The position numbers were made by a program, and so were the translations under genes. DNA of 64,000 nucleotides from an uncultured bacterium (GTDB lineage Bacteria > Elusimicrobiota > Elusimicrobia > Elusimicrobiales > Elusimicrobiaceae). The notes under the pieces are model-generated. The model did not search any database. It saw nothing but the letters and a program-made list of their open reading frames with translations, and was not told the origin of the DNA. This document shows positions 33,430-41,926 of the stretch, piece after piece (position 1 is the stretch's first letter; every line of letters starts with the position of its first letter). The DNA lies in NCBI GenBank assembly GCA_949296525.1, contig CASFOP010000004.1, positions 62,001-126,000 on the forward strand, written 5' to 3'.

Positions 33430-34890
33430 TTATTTATACGGCTCCGTCCAGTGGTTGAGCTTGCGCGAGAGTTTTAAATACATCAGCCGCAGGCGGCGTT
33501 TGGACGTGATTTTTTTGCGGCCCGTCTGATACTGTTTAAAGAAGCGGTATAAAATAACCGCCGCCGCAAAAAACGTCAGCATATCGGCCAGCGGCTGGGT
33601 GGCTTCCACCCCGCTCAGGCCGAAATAATGCGGCAGGATAAAAATCAGCGGCAGGAACATAATGCCCTGGCGGCAGCTGGCCAAAAAGGCCGAGCTTTTG
33701 CTGCGTCCCAGCATTTGCAGCATTTGGTCCACATAGGTGGAAAAAGGCAAAAAAGGCAGCGCCATACAAAATAAATACAGTGCGTCCACCCCGATGTCTA
33801 TTACTTCCCGGCTGCCGGTTTGAAAAGAGGCGATGACCGGCGTGGCCCACAGGGCCAGCGCGCCCGCAAAACACAGGCAAATCAGCGTTCCCGCCCGCGT
33901 GGTCACCCAAAACGCCCCGCGTACGCGGTCGTAGAGTTTAGCCCCGTGATTATATCCCGCCACCGGCTGCAGGGCCTGGCCGATACCTAAAATAATACTT
34001 CGTATAGCCAGGTAAATTTTAACCACAATACTGACGGCAGCCACGGCCGCGTCCCCGAACGGGGCGGATTTTACGTTCAGCAGCGCCATGGCCAAAGAGG
34101 CAAAGCCCTGCCGCAGCGTGGTGGGGCTGCCCAGGCGGATTAAATCCCAGTAAACCCGACGGTCACGGCTGATGAGTTTAAAAGACAGGGTCGTCACGCT
34201 TTTCTTACGGATAAAAAACGAAAGCAAAATACATAAACTGATGCACTGGCAGACCAGCACGGCCAGTGCCGCGCCGCCTATGCCCCAATCCAATACATAA
34301 ATAAAAATAGGTGCAATGGCAATATTCAGTATGGCGCCCGTGGTTAGGCCAATCATGGAAAACACGGCTTTTCCTTCGGCGCGCAGGGTGGTGTTGAGCA
34401 CGAACGCGGCGCACATTATGGGCGCGGCGATCAGAATATAATGCCCGTAATCGCAGGCATAAGGCAAAATAGTATCCGTACTGCCCAGCAGACGCATCAG
34501 CCAGTGCAGGTTGAGTTCTCCGGCCGTTAAAATACATAACCCGATAAACGCACCCGCAAAAAACGCCGACGATACATAGCGTGAAGCGGTTTGTACGTCC
34601 CTGCGGCCCAGGCAGCGGCTGACCATGCTGGCCGCCCCCGTTCCCATTCCCATACCGAAGGCCTGTATCAAAGACATCAGCGAAAATACCACGCCCACCG
34701 CTCCGGCCGCACTGGGGCCGAGGTGCGATACATAAAAGGTGTCGGTAATATTGTAAATGGCCGACACCAGCATGCTGATCACCGTCGGCACCGCCAGCTT
34801 GGCGATGAGTTTTCCCACGGGGGTCTGCGTCATGATGAGAAATTGTTTTTCTTCCCGGCTGGCGTCGGAAGCGGGTAAAGCGCTGCTCAT
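33430..34890 (-). CDS. MATE-family multidrug/Na+ efflux transporter
   Basis: 486 residues with twelve predicted membrane helices. MATE pumps export cationic compounds using a Na+ or H+ gradient. Family blocks: KLAVPTVISMLVSAIYNITDTFYVSHLGP at the N-terminus in the usual place (positions about 46-74), GMGTGAASMVSRCLGR, and GIGQALQPVAGYNHGA in the second half. The N-terminal ASDASREEKQFL is cytosolic. The start at 34890 lacks a good ribosome site; Met at 34833 is an alternative. Substrate not inferable. Confidence 0.92.
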   Translation of the reverse strand: MSSALPASDASREEKQFLIMTQTPVGKLIAKLAVPTVISMLVSAIYNITDTFYVSHLGPSAAGAVGVVFSLMSLIQAFGMGMGTGAASMVSRCLGRRDVQTASRYVSSAFFAGAFIGLCILTAGELNLHWLMRLLGSTDTILPYACDYGHYILIAAPIMCAAFVLNTTLRAEGKAVFSMIGLTTGAILNIAIAPIFIYVLDWGIGGAALAVLVCQCISLCILLSFFIRKKSVTTLSFKLISRDRRVYWDLIRLGSPTTLRQGFASLAMALLNVKSAPFGDAAVAAVSIVVKIYLAIRSIILGIGQALQPVAGYNHGAKLYDRVRGAFWVTTRAGTLICLCFAGALALWATPVIASFQTGSREVIDIGVDALYLFCMALPFLPFSTYVDQMLQMLGRSKSSAFLASCRQGIMFLPLIFILPHYFGLSGVEATQPLADMLTFFAAAVILYRFFKQYQTGRKKITSKRRLRLMYLKLSRKLNHWTEPYK

Positions 34891-35013
34891 AAATATATGA
34901 TAGCAAAACTCTTTTCGGACGGGAAAGCGCAAAAAATATTATGATATGTATAACTGCCGCAAGACTTTCAGGGAGCTGTGATACTTTTCCTGCCGGAGCA
35001 TAGTATATAGTGT

Positions 35014-35511
35014 ATGGCGCCTTTTCAAGAGTTATACAACGCTTATTTTAAACGGGTATACGCTTATGTGTTTGTGCGCGTGAAAGACGCGGCGCTGGCC
35101 GAAGACCTATGCGCCGGCGCATGGCGCAAGGCCTGTGAGAAATTCGCTTCCTATGACGAAACAAAAGGCGTTTTTGCGCAGTGGATTTTTACCATTGCGC
35201 GCAACGAAATCAATATGTACCGCCGGCTGTACTGGGTGCGCCATTTCTTTTCGCTGACGGATACGGAAGATGTGTTGCCGGTGCAGGATAAAACCCCGCT
35301 CCGGCAGGCCGAGGAGGACGAGCTTAAACGCCGCCTGCTTTTGGCCTTGGACAAATTGTCAACCAAAGAGCGGGACGTGATTTCGTTAAAGTTTTACTCG
35401 GGCCTGAACAACCGCCAAATTGCGGCGGTAACGGGCATGAGCGAGAGCAATGTGGGCACCGTAGCCCACCGCGCCGTGGAAAAAATGCGGCGTGACATGG
35501 AGGATTTATGA
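35014..35511 (+). CDS. ECF-family RNA polymerase sigma factor
   Basis: 165 residues. Sigma region 2 covers about 5-75 (FQELYNAYFKRVYAYVFVRV, with WIFTIARNEINMYRR as 2.4-like). Region 4 covers about 105-160 (LSTKERDVISLKFYSGLNNRQIAAVTGMS then a recognition helix SNVGTVAHRAVEKMR). No extra domains. It should direct polymerase to a small regulon, probably including its own operon. It overlaps the next gene by four bases (ATGA), the usual place for its anti-sigma. Confidence 0.92.
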   Translation: MAPFQELYNAYFKRVYAYVFVRVKDAALAEDLCAGAWRKACEKFASYDETKGVFAQWIFTIARNEINMYRRLYWVRHFFSLTDTEDVLPVQDKTPLRQAEEDELKRRLLLALDKLSTKERDVISLKFYSGLNNRQIAAVTGMSESNVGTVAHRAVEKMRRDMEDL

Positions 35512-35981
35512 GCAAGCCAACCTGGCAGACGCGTGCGGAAAAGCTGGATTTTGACCCGAACGGATCGGCGCAAAACCGCGTATGGGCGCGCGTAAGCCAA
35601 AGAAGGGTGATTGCCTGGAAGTGGCCGCTGGCCTGGGCGGGATGTGCGGTGTTTGTGCTGGCCCTGGGCGCGGTGGTGGTTAACCGCTTGCCTTCGCCGT
35701 GGCAGGCGCCGGCGGCGGAAGCGGGCCTGACGGAGGAAGACTGCGCCGAGCTGAACAGCCGCTACCTGCTGGCCAAGGCTTTAATCGCCAGCGAGGAAAA
35801 CTGCCCCTGTGAGGAGCATTTAAGCAGTTATGACAAGCGCACCATGTCGCATTTGCGCAAGGGGCTGGAAAGCGTGGCCTGCACCGCCTGCTCGCCGCAG
35901 GAACAGGCGCGGCTGAAACAATGCGCGGTCAAATATCCGTCGCAGATTAAAGAATTAAAATTATGCAGAACATTGTGTTAG
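35508..35981 (+). CDS. Cys-rich single-pass membrane protein, probable anti-sigma
   Basis: 157 residues. A cytoplasmic head of about 37 residues, one membrane helix (38-61), and an extracytoplasmic part with eight Cys: C79, C99/C101 (CPC), C125/C128 (CTAC), C139, C153, C157. The head lacks the HxxxCxxC zinc motif of ZAS anti-sigmas. Position after an ECF sigma with an ATGA overlap, and topology, argue for an anti-sigma. The Cys pairs would let it read periplasmic thiol state, which fits the Trx-DsbD gene that follows. This role is inference; no family was recognised. Confidence 0.6.
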   Translation: MSKPTWQTRAEKLDFDPNGSAQNRVWARVSQRRVIAWKWPLAWAGCAVFVLALGAVVVNRLPSPWQAPAAEAGLTEEDCAELNSRYLLAKALIASEENCPCEEHLSSYDKRTMSHLRKGLESVACTACSPQEQARLKQCAVKYPSQIKELKLCRTLC

Positions 35982-35989
35982 GAGAGAAT

Positions 35990-37342
35990 ATGTATCGGAA
36001 GGGACTGTTTCGCGGTATTTTATTTGCCGTACTCGGATGTCTGGCCTGGACGTACGCGGCGGCCAAACCCATAGATATTTTGGTGTTTACTTCGCCGTAT
36101 TGCGTGCATTGCCGCCATTTAAAGGAAGATAAATTTATAGAAAACTTCACCGCCCGCCACAAAGGGGACGTGAATATTGTCCATTATGATGTTACGCAGG
36201 GAGAGGGAAATTTGGTGTTTATCAAAGCCATGGAAGCGCGTGGGGTAACTTCTATGGGTATTCCGACCGTGATTATCGGCGATGAAGTCTTGCAGGGATA
36301 TCCCCGTTCCATCAACCGCTGTGAAGAAGTGTTGGAAAAAGTATTGTCCGAGCAAAAAGCCGCGCAGAAGCAGCAGCCTGCCGTCCAAAACGAGCAGGGC
36401 GCCTCCGCCGCCTCTTTGACAGAGAAAAATTCGGCGCCCGAGGCACAGGAGCTGGCCGCGCAGGATAAACCCGAAGAAACGCCTGTGGCGCGAAGCACAG
36501 CTGTTTCTGATGACAATGTCTCCGAAACCGCAGCTGCTCCGGCACCGGACAAGGACACCACTTCCGCAGAGGAACAGGCCCTGGCCCAGCATGAAGCCAT
36601 GTTCAGCCAAATCACCGTATGGGCCATTATCGGCGCGGGACTGGCAGACGGCGTTAATCCGTGCGCATTTGCAGTAATTGTTTTCTTCATTTCGTTCCTG
36701 GCCGTGTATAAATATAACCGCAAAGAAGTGATTTTGGTGGGGATATCTTACTGTGCGTCCGTATTTGCCGTTTACGTGTTGCTGGGATTTGGGGCGTTCC
36801 GTTTCCTGTATGCCATGAAAGGTTTTACTTATGTGACGCTGATTGTGCAGTGGGTGACTATCGGCCTGTGTGCGATTTTCTTTGTTTTGAGTCTGTATGA
36901 TTTTATGATATACCAGCGCACCAAAAAATCGGAAAAAATGCTGTTGCAGCTGCCTAAAAGCTATAAGCGGTTTATACACAAAGTTATGCATTTTTTCCTG
37001 GGGGAAAAGCACGGCTCTTCCTGGCTGCTGATGCTGGCCGCGTGCTCGGTGGGATTTTCGGTGTCCGTGGTGGAGGCGGTATGTACGGGGCAGGTGTACT
37101 TGCCTACCATCATGATTATTTTAAAAGAGGCAGACAAACACTTCTTCCGCGCCGCAGAGTATCTGCTGCTTTATAACTTGATGTTTATCGTGCCGCTGGT
37201 GCTGGTGTTTGTGTTGGCTGTGTGCGGCAAAGAATCGGCTACTTTTAACAACTGGCTCAAAAAGCATTTGGGGCTGACCAAACTGCTGTTGTGCTGTGTG
37301 TTTTTAGGGCTGCTGGTGCTGTTGCTGGCCAATAATCTGTAA
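35990..37342 (+). CDS. Thioredoxin-like/DsbD-CcdA-like membrane fusion
   Basis: 450 residues. Signal peptide, then a periplasmic thioredoxin-like domain with C38-V-H-C41 (SPYCVHC) and a cis-Pro site MGIPTVII; a Glu/Ala-rich linker (about 130-200); then six or more membrane helices with C225 in DGVNPCAFAV and C365 in VEAVCTGQVYLP, the Cys pair of DsbD/CcdA electron carriers. Order is reversed compared with E. coli DsbD, where the thioredoxin domain is last. It should pass electrons from cytosolic thioredoxin to the outside. GGAGAG overlaps the stop of the previous gene. Confidence 0.88.
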   Translation: MYRKGLFRGILFAVLGCLAWTYAAAKPIDILVFTSPYCVHCRHLKEDKFIENFTARHKGDVNIVHYDVTQGEGNLVFIKAMEARGVTSMGIPTVIIGDEVLQGYPRSINRCEEVLEKVLSEQKAAQKQQPAVQNEQGASAASLTEKNSAPEAQELAAQDKPEETPVARSTAVSDDNVSETAAAPAPDKDTTSAEEQALAQHEAMFSQITVWAIIGAGLADGVNPCAFAVIVFFISFLAVYKYNRKEVILVGISYCASVFAVYVLLGFGAFRFLYAMKGFTYVTLIVQWVTIGLCAIFFVLSLYDFMIYQRTKKSEKMLLQLPKSYKRFIHKVMHFFLGEKHGSSWLLMLAACSVGFSVSVVEAVCTGQVYLPTIMIILKEADKHFFRAAEYLLLYNLMFIVPLVLVFVLAVCGKESATFNNWLKKHLGLTKLLLCCVFLGLLVLLLANNL

Positions 37343-37362
37343 TTACCTTCGTCTGTTCTGCA

Positions 37363-37396
37363 AAAAACCGCCCGCCTGTTACCGGCGGGCGGTTTT
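37363..37396 (+). terminator. Terminator of the sigma-Trx/DsbD operon
   Basis: AAAAACCGCCCGCC, seven-base loop, GGCGGGCGGTTTTT: a long perfect stem ending in a T-run. Confidence 0.93.
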
Positions 37397-37442
37397 TGCT
37401 ATACTGTATGCGCGGTTTGTGCCGCGGGTTTAAGGAGGAAAT

Positions 37443-38066
37443 ATGAAATATGTTTTGTGGGGTGTGGTTTTAGTCGTCGTGATTATCGGCGTGTGCAGTG
37501 CGGTTCATTTGTGGCGTGTGGCGGCGCGCAATGCGCGGGAAATGAAAGCCTATGAGGGGGCGCCGGCTGTGCTGGAGTATAAGCTGGGCAAAACATTGGT
37601 GGTGTATTATTCTCTGACCGGACACACCAAAGACATTGCTCTGCAAATAGCACAGCTGACGGGGGCGGATGTATGGGAGGTGCAGACGGAGCCTGCTTTT
37701 AAGCCGGGGATAAAGCTGTACTGGACCAGCTACCGCCAACTTAAAACAGGCAACTATCCTGCTTTGAAAGAACCCGTGCCGGATTTAGCGGCGTATGATA
37801 CGGTGTTTGTCGGCTCTCCGGTATGGTGTTACAGCGTTTCCTCTCCGGTGCTGGCTTTGCTGCGCGATACGGACTGGCAGGGGAAAACCGTGGTGCCGTT
37901 TTTTACGCAGGGCAGCAATACGGGCAGCTCGGTGGAAGATTTTGCCGCTCACGCGAAAAACGCGCATATTCTGCCTGCGGCCACGTTTAACAATTTAGAT
38001 GAAAAATATGACGCGGCCGTCAAAAATAAAATCATAGTCTGGCTTAACAGCCTGGAGCGCAAATGA
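37443..38066 (+). CDS. Membrane-anchored flavodoxin-like protein
   Basis: 207 residues. One N-terminal membrane helix (3-24) and a short linker precede a flavodoxin domain with the FMN phosphate loop YYSLTGHTKDIA near residue 56, the YWTSYRQLK block and GSPVWCYSVSSPVLALL near residue 120. Such flavodoxins carry electrons; most lack a membrane anchor. By the positive-inside rule the domain could face either side, so location is open. Overlaps the DUF4491 gene (ATGA). It starts 47 bases after the terminator of the thiol-redox operon. Confidence 0.85.
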   Translation: MKYVLWGVVLVVVIIGVCSAVHLWRVAARNAREMKAYEGAPAVLEYKLGKTLVVYYSLTGHTKDIALQIAQLTGADVWEVQTEPAFKPGIKLYWTSYRQLKTGNYPALKEPVPDLAAYDTVFVGSPVWCYSVSSPVLALLRDTDWQGKTVVPFFTQGSNTGSSVEDFAAHAKNAHILPAATFNNLDEKYDAAVKNKIIVWLNSLERK

Positions 38067-38347
38067 ACTGGCCCGCGCTGGGGGTGGGGCTGGCTGGGTT
38101 TGTGATTATTGGCGCGTTTCATCCCGTGGTCATTAAAGCGGAATACTATTTTTCCAAAAAAGTCTGGCCGGTTTTCCTGCTGGCTGGGCTTTTGTGTTTA
38201 TGGTCTGCTTTATATATAAAAAACACAGCCTGGGCCTGTGTGGTCAGCGTATTGGGGTTTACGTGTTTGTGGAGCATAAAAGAGCTGTTTGAACAGGAAA
38301 AACGCGTGCAAAAGGGCTGGTTTGCCCGTAATCCAAAACGTAGGTAA
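38063..38347 (+). CDS. DUF4491 small membrane protein
   Basis: 94 residues with three membrane helices. The block FHPVVIKAEYYFSKKVWP followed by a C-terminal LWSIKELFEQEKRVQKGWF is the DUF4491 signature as I remember it. Function unknown. It is co-translated with the flavodoxin. Confidence 0.82.
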   Translation: MNWPALGVGLAGFVIIGAFHPVVIKAEYYFSKKVWPVFLLAGLLCLWSALYIKNTAWACVVSVLGFTCLWSIKELFEQEKRVQKGWFARNPKRR

Positions 38348-38403
38348 CCATCCAAACGGTATGCAAAATTGGCGCGGCCGTGCCTTGCGGCAGGCAAGTT
38401 TGT

Positions 38404-38409
38404 TATAAT
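38404..38409 (+). promoter_or_regulatory. -10 box of tRNA-Ser
   Basis: TATAAT 14 bases before the mature tRNA. No -35 box at standard spacing was found. Confidence 0.5.
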
Positions 38410-38422
38410 ATAGTCACTGCCT

Positions 38423-38511
<89 letters not shown>

Positions 38512-38666
38512 TTTTTTCTTTATAACACGGCTTTTATGTCTTGCCCGGACGGGTTCCCGTGCCGGGGAGGTTTCTGTACCCGCCGAAATCCGGCTGTTTG
38601 GGCCGGCACCGGCGTACGGCCTGTTTCCGCCCGTCCCCTTGCTTAAAATGCTAAAATAACCTTAAT

Positions 38667-39896
38667 ATGAGCAAACTAGTCAGAGGTTTTAGGGACATTT
38701 TTGAGCCCCAGTCCAATTTATTTACCGAACTGGAAAACTGCGCCCGCAGCGTGCTGCGCTGCTACGGGTTTTCTGAGCTGCGCCTGCCGACGGTGGAGCA
38801 GAAAGAACTGTTCGTCAAATCCACCGGCGAGACGACCGACATCGTGCAAAAAGAAATGTACACATTTGAGGATGCCGGCCACCGCCAGCTGGCCATACGC
38901 CCTGAGGGTACCCCGGGCGTGGTGCGCGCGTATTTGGAGAATAATTTTACGCAGGCCGCCCCGGTGCAAAAATTTTATTATATCGGCAATATGTTCCGCG
39001 CCGAACGCCCCCAGGCGGGCCGCTACCGCGAGTTTGAGCAAATCGGCGCCGAGTCCATAGGCAATTCCGCCCCGGCCGCCGACGCGGAAATGATACTGAT
39101 GCTCAAAGACATCGTGTCCGCTTTCGGGGCCAAAAATTATTCCGTTAAAATCAACAGTTTGGGTTGCGACAAATGCCGTCCGATCTACCGCCAAACGCTG
39201 ATTGATTTTCTCTCCAAAGAAAAAGATACCCTGTGTGAAAACTGCCAAACGCGCCTGGAGAAAAACCCCCTGCGCGTGCTGGACTGCAAAATTGACGGGC
39301 CCCGTTTTGCCGGCCGCGTGCCGACCATGACCCTGTGCCCCGAATGTCAGGTGCATTTTGATGAAGTTCAGCGCCTGCTGAAGGGGAAAATAGATTTTGT
39401 CGTAGACCCCATGCTGGTGCGCGGGCTGGATTATTACAGCCGTACCGTGTTTGAATTTCAGGCGGGGGATACGTCCCAAAACGCCATCGCCGCCGGAGGC
39501 CGCTATGACGGCCTGATTAAGAGTATGGGCGGCCCCGCCACGCCCGCCGTGGGCTGGGCCATGGGCGTGGAACGCGTGATTGCCTCGCGCGGGGAAATGC
39601 CCTTGCAGCGGGAAAAAAGCGTTTTTGTGGCGTCTTTAGGTCCCGAATGCAACGAAACGGCCTTTAATTTGATGCAGGCCCTGCGCGCGGCCGGCGTGCG
39701 CACGGAAGGCGGTTTGTTTGACAAAAACGCCAAGGGCCAGATGAAGCAGGCCAACCGCTGCGGCGCGGCGTATGCGCTGATTTTGGGCGAAGACGAACTG
39801 GCCAAACAGGAAATCACTTTGAAAGATTTAACCAGCGGAGAGCAGAAACAGCTGCCGCTGCAAAGCATTGTCCAAGAGGTTAAAAAACTCGTATGA
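38667..39896 (+). CDS. hisS: Histidyl-tRNA synthetase
   Basis: 409 residues. Class II enzyme charging tRNA-His. Motif 2 is FRAERPQAGRYREFEQIG, HisRS block LVRGLDYYSRTVFEF near residue 250, GGRYDGL and motif 3 GWAMGVERV near 290, then the anticodon-binding domain. Cys pairs at about 168-171 (CDKC) and 194-197, with CPEC near 226, suggest a zinc-like cluster in the insertion domain. No Shine-Dalgarno lies before the ATG, and TAAAAT boxes end ten bases before it. Overlaps aspS (ATGA). Confidence 0.96.
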   Translation: MSKLVRGFRDIFEPQSNLFTELENCARSVLRCYGFSELRLPTVEQKELFVKSTGETTDIVQKEMYTFEDAGHRQLAIRPEGTPGVVRAYLENNFTQAAPVQKFYYIGNMFRAERPQAGRYREFEQIGAESIGNSAPAADAEMILMLKDIVSAFGAKNYSVKINSLGCDKCRPIYRQTLIDFLSKEKDTLCENCQTRLEKNPLRVLDCKIDGPRFAGRVPTMTLCPECQVHFDEVQRLLKGKIDFVVDPMLVRGLDYYSRTVFEFQAGDTSQNAIAAGGRYDGLIKSMGGPATPAVGWAMGVERVIASRGEMPLQREKSVFVASLGPECNETAFNLMQALRAAGVRTEGGLFDKNAKGQMKQANRCGAAYALILGEDELAKQEITLKDLTSGEQKQLPLQSIVQEVKKLV

Positions 39897-41641
39897 AAAG
39901 AACGAATTATTGCGGGGGCCTGCGCGCCTCGCACATCGGCACCAAACAGACGGTCTGCGGCTGGGTTAACAGCTACCGCAACCACGGAGGCGTGTTGTTT
40001 ATTGACGTGCGCGACCGCAGCGGCCTGGTGCAAATCGTCGTAGGCCCCGAAAGCCCGTTTTTTGAGCTGGCCTCCACCCTGCGCAACGAATACGTGGTGG
40101 AAGTGTCCGGCGAGGTCAAACACCGCATTGAAGGGGCGGTAAACAAAAATATCCCGACGGGCGAAATAGAAATCGCGGTGGAAAATTTAAAACTGTTAAA
40201 CACGTCCGTGCCTTTGCCGTTTGACGTGGAAAAATCGCGTGAGGCTTCCGAAGAAACGCGCATGAAATACCGCTATCTGGATTTGCGCAACCCCGTTATG
40301 GTGCGCAACCTGACCATGCGCCACAAAATCGCGCAGGCCGCGCGGCGGTACTTGGACGGGCAGGGCTTTTTGGAAGTGGAAACGCCGGTGCTGACGCGTT
40401 CCACGCCTGAAGGCGCGCGCGACTATCTGGTGCCTTCGCGCATTCACCACGGGCAGTTTTATGCCCTGCCGCAAAGCCCGCAAATGTTTAAGCAAACGCT
40501 GATGGCCAGCGGCATTGACCGCTATTTCCAGCTGGCGCGGTGCTTCCGCGACGAAGACCTGCGTGCCGACCGCCAGCCCGAACACACGCAGATTGATATG
40601 GAAATGTCCTTTGTAACGATTGAGGATATCCACGAAGTGGTGGAAGGGCTGATGAAAGAAATTTTTAAAACCGCCGGCAAAGAGCTGCAAACGCCGTTTG
40701 CAAAACTGCCTTACAACGACGCCATGGATTTGTACGGCTCCGATAAGCCGGATTTGCGTTATGATTTGCAGATTAAAAATGTCGGCAGTATTTTTGCCAA
40801 GACGGGCTTTAAAGTGTTTGCCGATGTGCTGGCTGCCAAAGGCGCGGTATACGCCGTACGCGGAGAAAAAGGCGCGGCCCTGTCGCGCGGGCAGATTGAC
40901 AAACTGACCGATTTGGTCAAAAAGAACGGCGCCAAGGGCCTGGTGTGGCTGAAGGTAAAAGACGGCAGGCTGGAAAGCCCGACCGCCAAGTTCTTTACCG
41001 AAGAGGAAATGAAAGCCTTGCAGACCGCCGTGTCCGCGCAGGAGGGGGATATTATCTTTGTGGGCAGCGATGCCAATGTGCGCACCTGCCAGGGCTTTAT
41101 GGGCGCTTTGCGCAAAGAGCTCGTCAAAAATTTAACCCCCAAATGCGAGTGGGCCTTTGCGTGGATTACCGATTTCCCGCTGTTGGAATATATCCCCGAA
41201 GAGGACCGCTGGGACGCAGCACACAACCCGTTCACGGCCCCGCATGAGGACGATTTGGACAAGCTGGAGTCCGACCCGGGCTCCGTGCGTTCCTATCAGT
41301 TTGACCTGGTGCTCAACGGCAACGAGCTGGCCTCCGGCTCCGTGCGCAACTGCCGCCGCGATGTGCAGGAACGCATTTTGGCCCTGATGAAACACAGCAA
41401 AGAGCAGGCTGCCCTGCGTTTTGGTATGCTTTTAAACGCCCTGCAATACGGTGCGCCCCCGCACGGGGGCATCGGCATCGGCCTGGACCGTGTAACTGCG
41501 CTGCTGTGCGGGGAAGATTCCATACGCGAAGTCATCGCTTTCCCCAAAACGACGCAGGCCGTGTGTTTGCTGACCGATTCGCCGAATGTGGTGGACGCGC
41601 AGCAGCTTAAAGACCTGGGCATAGAAATAGCCAAAGAGTAA
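39893..41641 (+). CDS. aspS: Aspartyl-tRNA synthetase, probably non-discriminating
   Basis: 582 residues, full bacterial form with the GAD insertion domain. Motif 2 is FRDEDLRADRQPEHTQIDMEMS split around residues 222-241, the QSPQ box is present, and motif 3 is GIGIGLDR near 530. His31 (RNHGG) and Gly81 (RIEGAV) match the residue pair linked to relaxed tRNA recognition in Pseudomonas-type non-discriminating AspRS, so it may also charge tRNA-Asn with Asp. Co-translated with hisS, a common pair. Confidence 0.95.
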   Translation: MKRTNYCGGLRASHIGTKQTVCGWVNSYRNHGGVLFIDVRDRSGLVQIVVGPESPFFELASTLRNEYVVEVSGEVKHRIEGAVNKNIPTGEIEIAVENLKLLNTSVPLPFDVEKSREASEETRMKYRYLDLRNPVMVRNLTMRHKIAQAARRYLDGQGFLEVETPVLTRSTPEGARDYLVPSRIHHGQFYALPQSPQMFKQTLMASGIDRYFQLARCFRDEDLRADRQPEHTQIDMEMSFVTIEDIHEVVEGLMKEIFKTAGKELQTPFAKLPYNDAMDLYGSDKPDLRYDLQIKNVGSIFAKTGFKVFADVLAAKGAVYAVRGEKGAALSRGQIDKLTDLVKKNGAKGLVWLKVKDGRLESPTAKFFTEEEMKALQTAVSAQEGDIIFVGSDANVRTCQGFMGALRKELVKNLTPKCEWAFAWITDFPLLEYIPEEDRWDAAHNPFTAPHEDDLDKLESDPGSVRSYQFDLVLNGNELASGSVRNCRRDVQERILALMKHSKEQAALRFGMLLNALQYGAPPHGGIGIGLDRVTALLCGEDSIREVIAFPKTTQAVCLLTDSPNVVDAQQLKDLGIEIAKE

Positions 41642-41664
41642 CGGCATACAGCCGGCATTTTCCC

Positions 41665-41692
41665 AAGGCGGGGCAGACACTTGCCCCGCCTT
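41665..41692 (+). terminator. Terminator after aspS
   Basis: AAGGCGGGGCA-GACACT-TGCCCCGCCTT, a perfect eleven-base-pair stem. The T-run is short. The rest of the gap to 41926 holds no supported gene. Confidence 0.75.
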
Positions 41693-41890
41693 GCTGTATA
41701 GTAAGAAGCTTCGGTGAGGCCGGGATAGGGGAATTGCCCTTGGAGCTGGCCGTTTGTCCGTCGTTTTGTGCGGGGGAATCCTTTCTTTGTCTTCCGTTTC
41801 CCCCTTCCCAGAGGTGTTCCGAAGGTTGTGTGGAAAGTAAGTGGAAAGCTTGTGCCTTTTTTGGGGGGACGGAATTAACCTTTATTCCGG

Positions 41891-41920
41891 TTGACGTGCT
41901 TGCGCCCCTTCTGCTATGCT
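41891..41920 (+). promoter_or_regulatory. Promoter just before a start codon
   Basis: TTGACG (41891-41896) and TATGCT (41915-41920) with 18 bases between. The ATG at 41927 lies at the expected transcription start, and no ribosome site precedes it, so the message may be leaderless. Confidence 0.55.
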
Positions 41921-41926
41921 GTAAAA

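Noticed and set aside
35508-35981. Classical zinc anti-sigma (ZAS) protein
   Set aside because: The cytoplasmic head has no HxxxCxxC motif; the Cys are beyond the membrane helix.
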